Source: Gymnopus androsaceus JB14 | Lineage: Eukaryota; Basidiomycota; Agaricomycetes; Agaricales; Omphalotaceae | DNA length: 64,000 nt | NCBI GenBank assembly: GCA_009733575.1 | Contig: ML769570.1 | Span: 1-64,000, forward strand | Direction: 5' to 3' | Shown: positions 23,581 to 34,422 of the stretch, piece by piece | How positions within the stretch are numbered: the first letter of the stretch is position 1 | How the letters are laid out: each line of letters begins with the position of its first letter | Made by a program: the position numbers and the translations under genes | The notes under the pieces: generated by a model | What the model was told of the DNA's origin: nothing | Databases searched by the model: none | The model's input: the letters and a program-made list of their open reading frames with translations, nothing else

Positions 23581-24175
23581 AACGCCTCTATAGACTGCTT
23601 GATGAAAGGCATCGGCGTTGAATGCTGCCCGTCCATTTTTATTGCATTTCTTTTCTCTTAGAGCGCCGCAGTTTGGGTTCTTTTGAAGAATTGAGTGCAC
23701 AAGAGCTCCTTGGAACTAGTTCTTTCAAAGGTGCACTTCGCTGTTGAATTTATTGTGCGGTTCGTTTGGAAGGGTGTAGCCCGAGTACATTTTATGGCCT
23801 CTGAGTCGTCGCATTCTTGGCACTTTGATCGACTCATCATCAAACGTTGGTGTGAGTCACTCCAGCTACTGGAATCGAGTCTACATACCATATTCCACTT
23901 ATAATCGCAGAATATCAGCGAAAGCTTCACTATATTTCCAAAACAGTTCCATAGATGTACAAAATCATTCAAAATACGTCCTCTTCTGCAGCTTTGTAGT
24001 TTTATTTTGGTTTTATTCATTTTTTTCCCTCTCTTTTCTCAAGGACTCAGGATGAGCCCTTGTAACTGTAGTAAAACCTGTGTCCCTGAGAATCCATCAG
24101 CACTAGCTTAGGCATGACTAGTTAGCCGGGATGCAATGGATATTGTACTCACATGACACTGCTGAACACCTCGCT

Positions 24176-24558
24176 TTAGGGGCAACCAGAGCATGAAAAG
24201 GATGCAATTGAGGTCCCCGTGTCAACATGGATACACCCATCCGATTCATTGTCCTCAAAGAGGAAAGATTCACCTCCGCAGTTGGCATCTTCAAAGAACG
24301 TTGTACAGAATTCCGCGTCGGGGATGGCAATCTATAACGTATATATGAACAAGTAAGTAGCAAATCACCAACAATTGTTGTTGAGATTCAACTGACCTCG
24401 AAAGAGTGTCGATTGGCGAAGCTGTGGCAGCTGCCATCGCAAAGGACATTATTGCCTTCACTACCGTCGCACGTAGTTCCACTCCAAGCAATGAAATCTT
24501 GGGCAGCACTGTTTGCGATCATGTACAGAGCAGTGAAAAGGTGGCAGTGGCTGAGATG
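24176..24558 (-). pseudogene. Small secreted cysteine-rich protein (copy B, frameshifted)
   Basis: Second copy of the gene at 601-993. Intron and cysteine pattern are kept, but one base is missing from a C-run in the signal-peptide region (ACCTTTT against ACCCTTTT in copy A), so the frame from the normal ATG closes after 14 codons. The C-terminus also differs: it ends CSGCP rather than CTHCI. An internal ATG could restart translation only without a signal peptide. It is either a pseudogene or a single-base sequence error. Confidence 0.6.
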
Positions 24559-27283
24559 TGCATTGTGAAAACTTGGACTGTGCAGCGAGCTCTGAAGAGA
24601 TGCATATTGCCTTAGGGTGGTATTTATACCTGAAATTGAAAATAATACTGTTCACAGCGTGAGCTGTGACATGGTGAATAAACGGTCGAAATAAGTAGCT
24701 GAGAGCCGATGTTACATCTCTAAAAGTTTGAAAGCCGTAATTTTTTAACAGTGAAGAGGATCAAATTTCAGCTCGGAAGAGGTATCGCTCCCTTAGTACT
24801 GAGCTGTATCCTACCTATCTCCTGTCCAGAAATATCTTCGCCCTTGGATAAATCAGAAGTCGATCACCTCGGGTTCATCATTCCTAACTCCAAGGATATC
24901 TTTGCCACTTCGATAAATCAGAAATCGAGTACTTCGGGTTCATGATCAACTCCAGCCCGCGATGAATCCAAAGAAGCCCAAAATGATCTCCGACGGCGTC
25001 GCCAGTAACCCGAAAACTCAGAGACTTTAGCTCTAGCAACTTCTACCATTGCTTCATTGAGAACTATTCTCGCATCATTCTATCCTAACTGACCTTTCAA
25101 GTTCTCAAAAAGATACAGTTTTTATTTCGTCCGAAGATTCAAGATTGCGGATGTTTCTATTTGTGATATGAAACAACTCCGAAATATCGAAAAATCTTTC
25201 AATCACTTCTTTCAACTTTGAGGTTGCTGGTCGGATATGCCCCGCAATGGCACCGGATCTACAGTTATGTCAAACCAGGTTCCTTCCTAAATCCGAAGTT
25301 GAGCTTCAGTGTCTAAGGCGGATGATCCAAATATGACTTCACTGGTGGTCACTTAAGACCTAGGAGTGGCACTGAGGTCCCTCATATAAAAATAGTGTAA
25401 TGTAGACTAGTTTTTCACTGGAGGCAATATGGACCGTTACATTATGTGCAATAACTTCTCAATGGCCCCCCAGCAGCTCAGGTGGGTTCGCATTTTCGTA
25501 TTCCCGCTACCCCCGAAAGTACTGTGTGTTTCGTTGTAGACTAGTCTCATGGACCATTACATTCTTCCAAATAACTTCCCAATGGTCCCGCAACAACTCC
25601 GGTGGGTTCACATTCTCGTATTCCGGCTGCCTTCAAAATATACTGGCAGGTTAATTGAGAAGAAAGAACGTCAAATCCCTGGACCAGTTCGGCACAGTAA
25701 AAGCTTCATACTCCTCGACTCATAGCATAGAGAAGCTCTCTTACGATACAATTGTCACGAAATCCGAATTGTCAGAAACCCAGGATTCGCCGCCCATGTT
25801 CTTCGAAACATCATGCCCAGCTCCTGCTGCATCCATAGCGCTAGCGGAGACCCGCTGGCACTAGAGCTCGGAGGAGTAGAAATATGTCGAGGGGTCCATA
25901 TCCCAGTCGGGGTAATATCGACGGTTCTGAATTTATCACTAGTTCTTTCAAAGGTGCACTTTGCTGTTGAATTTATTGTGCGGTTCGTTTGGAAGGGTGT
26001 ATCCCGAGTACATTTATAGCCTACCGTCTACATGGAATTATGCACTTGAATACATTGGAGCTTGGTTCAGTGTTGTGGTGGGCATCAAGATAATACTTAC
26101 AACCCTAGGTAGTGTATATAGTGTATATCATCAGGACATGTATTAATTAGTTTGGCATTTGTGGTGGGGCAACGATCTACAGCAGCGTCTCCATATAAGG
26201 CAACTCTGAGCTCGTAGTTGTCTTGCCCCAGATGGGGATGAAAGGACTAGTGCCGCACTGGGATAATCTCCGGAACTGATCCGGCGTTCAGCACTTGGCG
26301 TGATAAAACCTTCCTACGGTTTGATAATAGGCCCATGTCCTAAGTCTGTGGATTTGACAAAAAATTCAAGTTTTTCAAGTGTCAAAAAAGGGAAAAAAGA
26401 AAGAGAAAAGAGGGAGTTTATTAAGCTATACCTCGATGTATTGCACTAGTTTTTAGGGTCCGATATACTTTGTATCTCATATAACTTGCATGTCCCAAGT
26501 GAAATCAAGATGATTTCAAGTCGCCGGGCCTACCCGCTTTGAATGGATATGACCCAAGTTCCGATATGGAATTATCCCCGAATAACCTTAGGACCTAGCC
26601 AATGGTTTTCAAGATTTTACAAATCGGCAGCGGCAGGAAATTAGCGCTAAAGGCTTTATAAGCGCTGCCTGGCACTGGTTTCGAATCTCACACGGTTTGC
26701 TCACGGAAACTTATTTTTAAAATAAGTTTGTGTTCAAATTTCTTCAAAGTTTCTTCATAGAGGGCTCATTTTGAAGCATAGATATACGCTACTTATAACA
26801 ATTCGATCCCAAAGCCTTCATTCTAAAAAGTCAACTTCCGCAACCCTTGCTAAAGTGCTAAACTGTGCTATGAGGAAGTCCGAAGGTATCCTGTTTCTCT
26901 GTAAGTTTTCACTTAAATTTCTCCGAATGAGCTCGTTTTAAAGCGTAAAATATACCCTGCTGGTGCTATATTAACTGCTCAAGCTTCTCTCTGAAAGCTG
27001 CATCCCTAGACCCTTTGCAAGTTTGGGAGGAAGTATGCCCTTTTTCAGTGAGTTGTGGTTCAAATATAATCATTGAGGACCATTTATGAAGCGTAGATGT
27101 ACATTTTTAATGTGGATTTCATGCACTGACACTTAATTTACATACCCAATCTTCAGACCACTTACGAGTTGCACTATGTACCGTTATCCATAAGAGACAA
27201 ATAAGAGAGGTAAACATTTTCTTGGTGGGAATATCACTCAATGGTTTTGTCAAGGACTTGTTTTATACATCAGACTCTATGTA

Positions 27284-28878
27284 CACTCGCGGCCAAAACT
27301 GATGAACCCCCCGTTTTCGGAAATTTTATTCCCACGGCTCCAAAATTCATTGCTCCTCATCGTTCTGGCTTGTAGTACAGTGGATTGAACTCTTGTACCT
27401 CCGCTTTTTCATAGCCTAGGTAGTAAATACATACATCCGGTGAAATACCAAATTCCAGAGGTTGAAAGACCCAAAACTCCGCCAAGGAAGCATGAAATTA
27501 CGTCTGACCCCATAACAACCTTCAACCATGTTTGCAACGCTACGAGATCCTCACAAACAGCCCAAAGACTACACCAAATGCACACCTACAAAAGTCCGTG
27601 CCATCCTGATCTATCGTGATGATGAACAGATGTCTTGGAACCAGATTCTCGCCCAGCCTTTATTTGCGGAGACCTCCATATCAAAAAAGACAATTAAAAA
27701 GCACTATCGTGATGCGAAAGCACACGACGATGATTGCTATTGGACTGGGAAGAAGGCAGAACCTGGTGGGAGGCCTCGAAAAATCAGCAAAACCACTTTA
27801 GAGGAGGTTACGAACCAGTTCGACACAGGAGAATTGCGTGATGGAGCACATGCACAACGTCACTGCTTTCCTGATGTTTCTGAGCGCACAGTCTGCCGAA
27901 ACCTTTGCGAAGTTGGTTTTGAGGGTTTCGTGCAGCCAAGAAAGCCCTTATTGAAGCCGGAGCATATTGTTGGCCGCCGTGTTTGGTGGAACAATCATCT
28001 TGCTTGGGAGTCTCCGGAGATTTTCAACCAAAACATGATCATCTTCTCAGATGAGAAAAAGTTCAAGCTCGAGCATTCAGATGGGCGGCAATACTGTTGA
28101 AGGAGGAGAGGAGAAGGCCGATTAGATGTCCATTGTGTCCAGAAAAGAACTTCGCATGGGGCTGGAAAGGGAAAAGATAAGGGAAGTGTGCTTGTTTGGG
28201 CTTGTATTGGACCTTGGGGTGCTGGACCCATTGTACGGCTGACAGGGCTGGTGAATTCCGACCAGTATATTGAAGTTCTCGAGGCCAACTTACTCCCCTT
28301 CCTTGCTATACTTCCGCCTCGCCACCCCAATAATTTCTTCTTCCAGCAGGACAACGACCGTAAACACACATCCAAAAAGACCACAGCATGGCTCACCGAG
28401 CACCATACTCCAACTCTCCCTTGGCCTGCCAACTCTCCCGACCTCTCACCCATTGAGAACACTTGGCATGAAGTCCAGCGCCGTGTCCGCCTAAAATGCC
28501 CAGATCTCCTTGATTCCGACCAGTATTTTGAGGTTATAAAGGCTGAATGGCAGTCAGAGGACTTCCAGGGATATGTCCGGCACCTGTATCAATCCTTCCC
28601 TCGATGTCTTGTTGCTCTGCGCGAGAACAACTTCTCATGGATTGGTTATTGAGAGTTTGTAGATTTTTGGCACATTTCGAAGTTTTTCTTGGGTTTTCTT
28701 GGTGACAATCATGTATTGTATATAGATAAGAGTATTGTACAAAATTTCTGTACAAAAAGATGATGAATTCTGGCCACTGCACCTGCCAGCGAAGCGGACA
28801 ACGAGAAACGACGAGGTCTGGGAGCCGTGGGAATAAAATTTCCGAAAACGGGGGGTTCATCAGTTTTGGCTGCGAGTG
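27284..28878 (+). mobile_element. Tc1/mariner-family transposon, 1595 bp
   Basis: About 60-bp inverted ends (CACTCGCGGCCAAAACTGAT at the left, the mirror at the right with one early mismatch) are flanked by TA duplications (27282-27283, 28879-28880). Size, TA target and the internal transposase are typical of Tc1-like elements. It sits inside the 2.9-kb TIR element. Confidence 0.9.
27528..28652 (+). pseudogene. Tc1-like DDE transposase with one nonsense codon
   Basis: One frame of 375 codons including the terminator, broken only by a TGA at 28098-28100 after HSDGRQYC, where relatives commonly have Trp (TGG). The N-terminal part has helix-turn-helix-like sequence (ISKKTIKKHY). The catalytic acids are visible in IIFSDEKKF, FFQQDNDRKHTS and SPDLSPIENTWHE, the DD34E pattern. 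The family cuts and pastes at TA sites. A single G-to-A change explains the stop, so the insertion is young. Confidence 0.85.
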
Positions 28879-29276
28879 TATACTAATTCTACCTCAAAGA
28901 ACCATTTTCTCAATGCATGTCAAGTGAAACTGAGGTTGGGTAGTATACTTCAAGTATACTTATTGCTATATTTAAGATTACATGCAAGTTACAAGTGACA
29001 TAAAGCAGCATAAGGATGTATTAGAATGTACAATGCTCCAGCCAGGATTTTACACCCCAGTTTGGGAGGATTGCTTAGACTACTTATCAGTAATTTCGCG
29101 TGAGGAATTAAGTGCATGCGTGAACTATCTAATCTAATTCAAGGCCAACGGCATCATTCCGATTTTAGCTTATCTCGGAGGAAAGCGGCGATGTCAGCAG
29201 ATATACGTCATCAATCAAGTCCTAAGGTACTTAGGCATCCACAGATGTGGGATATGGGCCTAATAATACATCATAG

Positions 29277-29368
29277 ATACTCGGCATCTGGAAAAGTAAC
29301 CGAATTTTTTTTGCTGGGCCGTCTAAGTATATCAAAATCCGGTTACTACTGTTCCAGATGCCGAGTAT
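29277..29368. mobile_element. 92-bp hairpin (MITE-like) element, copy B
   Basis: Counterpart of 2784-2872. The left arm is unchanged over 26 bp; the right arm has changed (TACTACTGTTCC for TACTTTTCC), so the hairpin is now imperfect. Confidence 0.55.
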
Positions 29369-29766
29369 ACGGGCTCACCTGTCCTCGCTGACCCAGCGTA
29401 GTAGAAAATCTATGATACACCCGTTGTATACGGATGGGTATCAAGCTGAAACATGCCGCAGGAAACGCAGTGAATCGTAGCATATAGGTAGAGAATAAAA
29501 TCGAGGTGTCAAAGGAGGCAAGTTCAACAAACAAAATCGCTTAGTAATAGTATGTACGCTTATCATCGTGTACGAGCGCTTGTCATCTGAGTGTTCAACC
29601 TTCTAGCAGGTAGAAGTTCTTGCTCTTTCTATTCTTCTTCGATAGGCTCTTATGGATCTTCGAAGTAACTTTTTCACTTCAGAAGTTCATCTACAGTATC
29701 GCAGGGGAAAGATGCGCGCATCTTCGCCTCAAGTTTGCCTTATTCCAGGTAGTCCACACCATTTTG

Positions 29767-30200
29767 GAGGCCCCCAGAAACTCCCCCTAACTCTTGTCCG
29801 GCCAAGCGGCCTCAAGTACGCTATGATTTTGGTCTCAAATACGCTATTTCGGACAGGGACGGTCACGTGAATTCGAAAAAAATCGCGAAAAAATCAAAAT
29901 AAAACCCAAAATAATCCTGAGCGAGCCCTACTGGCCTCTGTACACTTTCAAGAGACGGGAACACGTTCTTCAGCGCTTTAGCGCTTCCACAGTCCTTCAT
30001 GCTTCATGCTTCTTTAGCCAAGATACCTTACATTTTTTCGGTTCGGCCCTCGCGCGCGAACCTAAAGTACGCTATATGGGATGGCAGGGAAGCAAGTTTT
30101 TTGGCCTCAAATACGCTAAAATAGGACAGGAAAATCGTCAAAATCGCGACCTAAAATACGCTATTCCGGACAAAGGTTAGCGGTAGTTTCTGGGGGCCTC
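29767..30200. mobile_element. 434-bp non-autonomous TIR element with five internal direct repeats
   Basis: Begins GAGGCCCCCAGAAACT and ends with its inverse; similarity of the ends continues for about 35 bp to TTGTCCGG. ATTTTG is duplicated at both sides (29761-29766, 30201-30206), and copy A has the single uninterrupted site near 3241-3250. Inside are five same-strand copies of a motif near CTCAAATACGCTA (about 29811, 29834, 30061, 30105, 30150), some followed by GGACAGG. It has no coding capacity. Confidence 0.8.
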
Positions 30201-30890
30201 ATTTTGGTCCTTCATCTTTGCGGAGGCGTATACATTGTAGCATACGGTAGCGAACTTGTCGGAACTTCTGCCAAAGGCACTTGTATCGTATAGTATGTCC
30301 GAAATATATCTGCTCGTAGGTATAATATCTTCCAACACACGTACTTGTAGGTTCTCACTCATGCCCACCTGATTCTCTCTCGGATGATGGTCATGTCCAC
30401 CAATCTTCCTAGTGAACTTTTGAATCTCATATTCAAGTTCCTGTCTGACACCCCTGCTGCTTTGAAGGCGTGTTCACTTGTATCAAGGACCTGGCATGCA
30501 GCTGCAGCAATGTTCCTGTTCTCTTCTCTTTCTTTCCTGTGCTCCATAGACCAGCCGAATCCAGACCTTGTTCACTCTAAACTCAAACGTCAGTTTGGAC
30601 TGGCATATGGTATTCTTCCTGTGTATTGGAAAATATTTTCTCTACACGAGACAGATACACATTGCATCTGCAATCGTTACAAGGATCGCACTGCACAGGC
30701 ATTCTATTACAGCGGAGCTTCTTCAACCCATATCACTTGTAGTGTTGCTGAACTGACATTAAAATTCTGCAGAAGCAGCAGCTCCGAGGCAGTTTATCGT
30801 GGTCCTCACTCACTGCAACTCTACCCCGATGCCAACATCTCGTCCCTCCTTCGACTCGTAGATGAACTCTCTTTTACTCATCTTTGATTC

Positions 30891-31067
30891 TAGGCCTGAA
30901 GCTGACCCCTCTATGAGGTTGCCGTTATAAAATGAGGATCCTCGATAGAGGGGCCTGTAAAGCGGAAGCAAAATTTGGCGGAGACTTTTTAAGCCCGATA
31001 TATTCTCTAAGGATTTCCTAAACGGGATCGGTCCGTTAGGACCGTTTGGGCGCCAATGTAGAATTAC
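30891..31067 (+). repeat. Left terminal inverted repeat of the 6.0-kb element
   Basis: Contains a hairpin (arms 30906-30918 and 30940-30953), a conserved central block (ggcctgtaaagcggaagc onward) and a palindrome CGGTCCGTTAGGACCG at 31029-31044. Confidence 0.9.
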
Positions 31068-31144
31068 TTGTACACTTACTTCGACGCGTCGCGTCGACTC
31101 ATTTTCTTGTACATGACACGTTCAAACGCGACTATTTTCATTCG

Positions 31145-34100
31145 ATGGATCCAGAAAAATTGTTTGGCGAGTTTGCTTTGACGAATTACACGTATGAAAG
31201 CTCTGGAGAAGGAGGAACATCCCAGATGACATTGGATTTTGGTCGTCCGAAGCAGAAGAGAAATAGGAAGAAGAGGAAGGATTTGGAACCCACATTCAAA
31301 GTCCCTGATTATCCTCAGAATCTCACTACACCTCCGAGTCTTTCAATTCCATCTTCATCATCATCGATGCGCGTGCCGCAAATGCAACAATCAGATCTTG
31401 CCACATCCACTCTTCCTCATTTAACTCTGCTTCCACCTATATCAGATCTTGATCTTGACGAGCCGTTTGCCTCTCCAGATCAACATAGACGACCTCGAGA
31501 TCATCAAACTGCTCTTGGCCTTTTTACCAACTCTCCTTATTCTACCCCTTTGGGCACACTTCCAACGTCGAAAAATCTTTCCTGGAGTCCGGAAACTCCT
31601 GGTTTAATATCTCCATCCGACTTTGACTCCATCAGCTCACCCAAAACTACACTTTCAACACCCCAATCAGTGTCACGGTCATCTCGCTCGGGCTGGAATA
31701 TTATTGGTCCAAATGATTTTGATGGTGACGGCTATGTTAAGCCTCAGGTCCATCATCGTCGCCGTAACCAAGCTACTATCAAGGAGGATAGGCTTTCCCA
31801 GACTAAAGCAGCTCTCAAGGCTCTCGATGAGCTGGGTATTTCACTGTTTGAAGTTGTCGAGACAGTCCTTGACCCTCAGCACTCTGAGTTCTTTCAGACT
31901 CAGCGAAACGCATTCTTTCGACATAACTCGGCTGTCATACCACGTATTCTTACCTCCATATTTGATGATCAAACAGGCTACCAAAGCTTTGTCAACTGGT
32001 TACCCGAAAACTTTATTCGAGACCAATTCTGTCACCAGATATCTCGCCAGATGGAGGCCGCAAAACCATTCTCTCACATGAATACGCAGACATTCTCTGT
32101 TGAATTTTTGGAAAAGTATGATCTTCGGAGGAACGTCGTGTTATATGCAGAGAAGAATCTTGGTGACTGGATGTATGCGCTGAAAGCAGCGACAGGGTGC
32201 CTCAAGTCGCAAAAGAAAGAAACTGAAACTGAACTAGTGAGTGTAGTCTCTCATTCTATTCATTTCTCATTGCATTTCTACAGGGTCATCTGATTTTGAC
32301 ATGCCAGGTAATGAACTTTTGCTCATTGCAGTGCTCGCAGCTTCAGTACCTACTGGGAATGTTTGCCTGGTCAACCGGAACATCTGTACGGACCATACAG
32401 GTACTTGATGCAGCCAGTCTTTCTGTCTCACACCCAACCATATTCAAGACCATTGATTTCGTTGCTGGTCAGTCTGTTGACTATGCCCGTTCTTTGTCCT
32501 TTGATTCTCATATCTTTACCTACGACAACATGGACATGTCTGGCTCCGAACATGTTGAACAGACAAAGGATGCAGTCAGCAAGGTTAGATCTGGCTGTTT
32601 TTCACTCCTCTACGAGGCCAATGGGGTCAAAGAGCATCAGCACATGCTTCTGGAACCAATCCTTCAGAATCTGCGTAGAGCAATTCCTCTACAACTCTCG
32701 GAAGTTCAGCCAACTCGGGTCCAATTATCATCGTATCTTCACCAAATGCTAGTAAATATTATTCACTTCCTAGGCCGGCGTCACAAGATGTTTGCTCATT
32801 TACTCTTGGATCCTGAGCTTCAGCATAAGCCACGCCGCCAGTCACCGCCAAATACAAAAACTAGGTTTATTCCACTTCGTACTACCACTATAGAAGAGAA
32901 ATCTGTCAAGGGTAATCTCGAAAACCATGATGATTTCTATACTCGTCAGATGGGTCGTGATCCGATGGATCCAGAACTATCAAAATGGGCTGTCCCATCA
33001 TTCAACGACCAACTAACCAACTCACGAATGCGCAGCTGTGTCATTGCTCGACAGGGTGATCTGAACCCTTGGCTCCGGCGGTTGATCTTCCAGCTTGGCA
33101 TCGCTATTTTTCATATGCTAATGAATCTAATCTGGGGATTACGGATAAAGTACTATGGTACTCGCGATGCTCCAGGAAGTCTAGTCTATTTTTTCACATT
33201 GATGGACAAGAAACATTTGGCTGGGGAGAAACCAGATTATTACGCACTTTCCCATGCACTACTACAGATCCTCGACGGAATCCTTCTTGCTGGCTGGAGG
33301 AAAGAATGTGGATACAGTTCTCTCGAAGAGTTTGCAGCTTCGGATCCTCAGCCTGAAGAGCTTAAAGCTATCGCTTCACGTATCCTCCACAACTATTGCA
33401 CTCCATTACCAGAAAATTGCAAACAAGTATCCATTTTCCCAGCAGCCGCAAAGGTGGCTGTTCCAGCACCGCCGCCACCACCTACACCTGTATCCCAGTC
33501 TACGCCTACAGCTAAACCCATATCAAAAAAAAAATCTAAATCTAAACCTGAACCCGAGCCATCCGAACCGGAGGACGTATGCCATCGCAATCTGCGCTTA
33601 TTAGCTCGGGATCTTCTTGTCATTGCAGAAGTTACCGCAGCCATTCCTCGTGGTGACTTTGGTTAAATTGAGGATCTACTCCCCAACCTTGCTTGCATGT
33701 TTCGCAGTGTCGGCTCAAACAAGTATGCTGTCAAGATTATAACATTGCTCTACAATCTCAAACATGTATGGCCTCCCAAATTCGCGTTTGTACCATTTGT
33801 TCTATTCAGTTGCCAATTTCACTCATGTTCAGACAGCGACATTATGAGAGATAATCACCTTGTCAACATTTCTGGCATTCCCGATCACTTTATGGCAATC
33901 GACATGAACATTGAACACCATATTGGATATGTGAAGGTATGTGTACTGCTCTCATGAACAAGTTTTCTATTCAGCTCCCTACTTATAGAGTACATACGCA
34001 ACAAAAGGGTTGTATGCTGACTGGGACCATCTCAGCAGTGTCTCTGCTGCAATTGTTCACATCCAGGAAGGTAAGAAGAAGGTCGGGAAGATGGTGGATA

Positions 34101-34417
34101 CCTCATACCAGAGGAAGTCTGGCTTGGCAGTCAATACTGATGATTTGGTATGGGAGGTTGTATGGGCTATTGAACGGGAAGGACTACTTGATAATGATGT
34201 GGAACGGAAGACAGATAGGCCGCTTGCCCGAGCAACCGATTCACTAGTTGATGGGTCTCACAAACTAAAAGTAACAGTTGCAGCACTCAACAGACGGACA
34301 AATAAGCTCTGGGGAAGTGGACTTGCTACGGTGGAAGATGAGGATGAAGACGAAATAGCTCCAATGCAATGGGGAGCAGATTCAGGTGAAGAGGAGAGTG
34401 GCGAAAAAGATAAATAA
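31145..34417 (+). CDS. DUF6589 protein, putative transposase (one internal stop)
   Basis: Exons 31145-32236, 32284-33785, 33837-33936 and 33989-34417 join in frame, about 1040 residues. The ATG at 31145 (MDPEKLFGEF) was chosen because the upstream in-frame ATG lies inside the TIR. The N-terminal third is low-complexity. The DUF6589 region follows, with LLGMFAWSTGTSVRTIQVLD, FTYDNMDMSGSEHVEQ, IFHMLMNLIWGL, FRSVGSNKYAVKIITLLYNL, IMRDNHLVNISGIPDHFMAI and IEHHIGYVKSTYATKG, and an acidic tail. An in-frame TAA at 33664-33666 (RGDFG|IEDLL) is the only break. The conserved D in YDN and the His/Asn patch could be catalytic, but the biochemistry of DUF6589 is unknown to me. It lies tail-to-tail with the helicase gene. 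Confidence 0.8.
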
Positions 34418-34422
34418 AAATG

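Larger units (their letters stand above)
26328..29262. mobile_element. 2.9-kb TIR element in copy B, with nested Tc1
   Basis: Begins TAGGCCCATGTCC...TCTGTGGAT and ends with the matching inverse (ATCCACAG...GGATATGGGCCTA), flanked by ATAA on both sides (26324-26327, 29263-29266). Copy A lacks it: there the flanks meet as ggttaataatatat near 2766-2779. Apart from the nested Tc1 (27284-28878) the remaining 1.3 kb is AT-rich with no open frame, so it is a non-autonomous element. The exact target length (4 bp or TA-based) is uncertain. Confidence 0.7.

Noticed and set aside
26590..26705. tRNA-like stretch (ggtttcgaatctc resembling a T-arm/B-box)
   Set aside because: The T-loop has an extra base, no acceptor stem pairs and the D-arm is unconvincing. 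At most it is a decayed tRNA-derived fragment.
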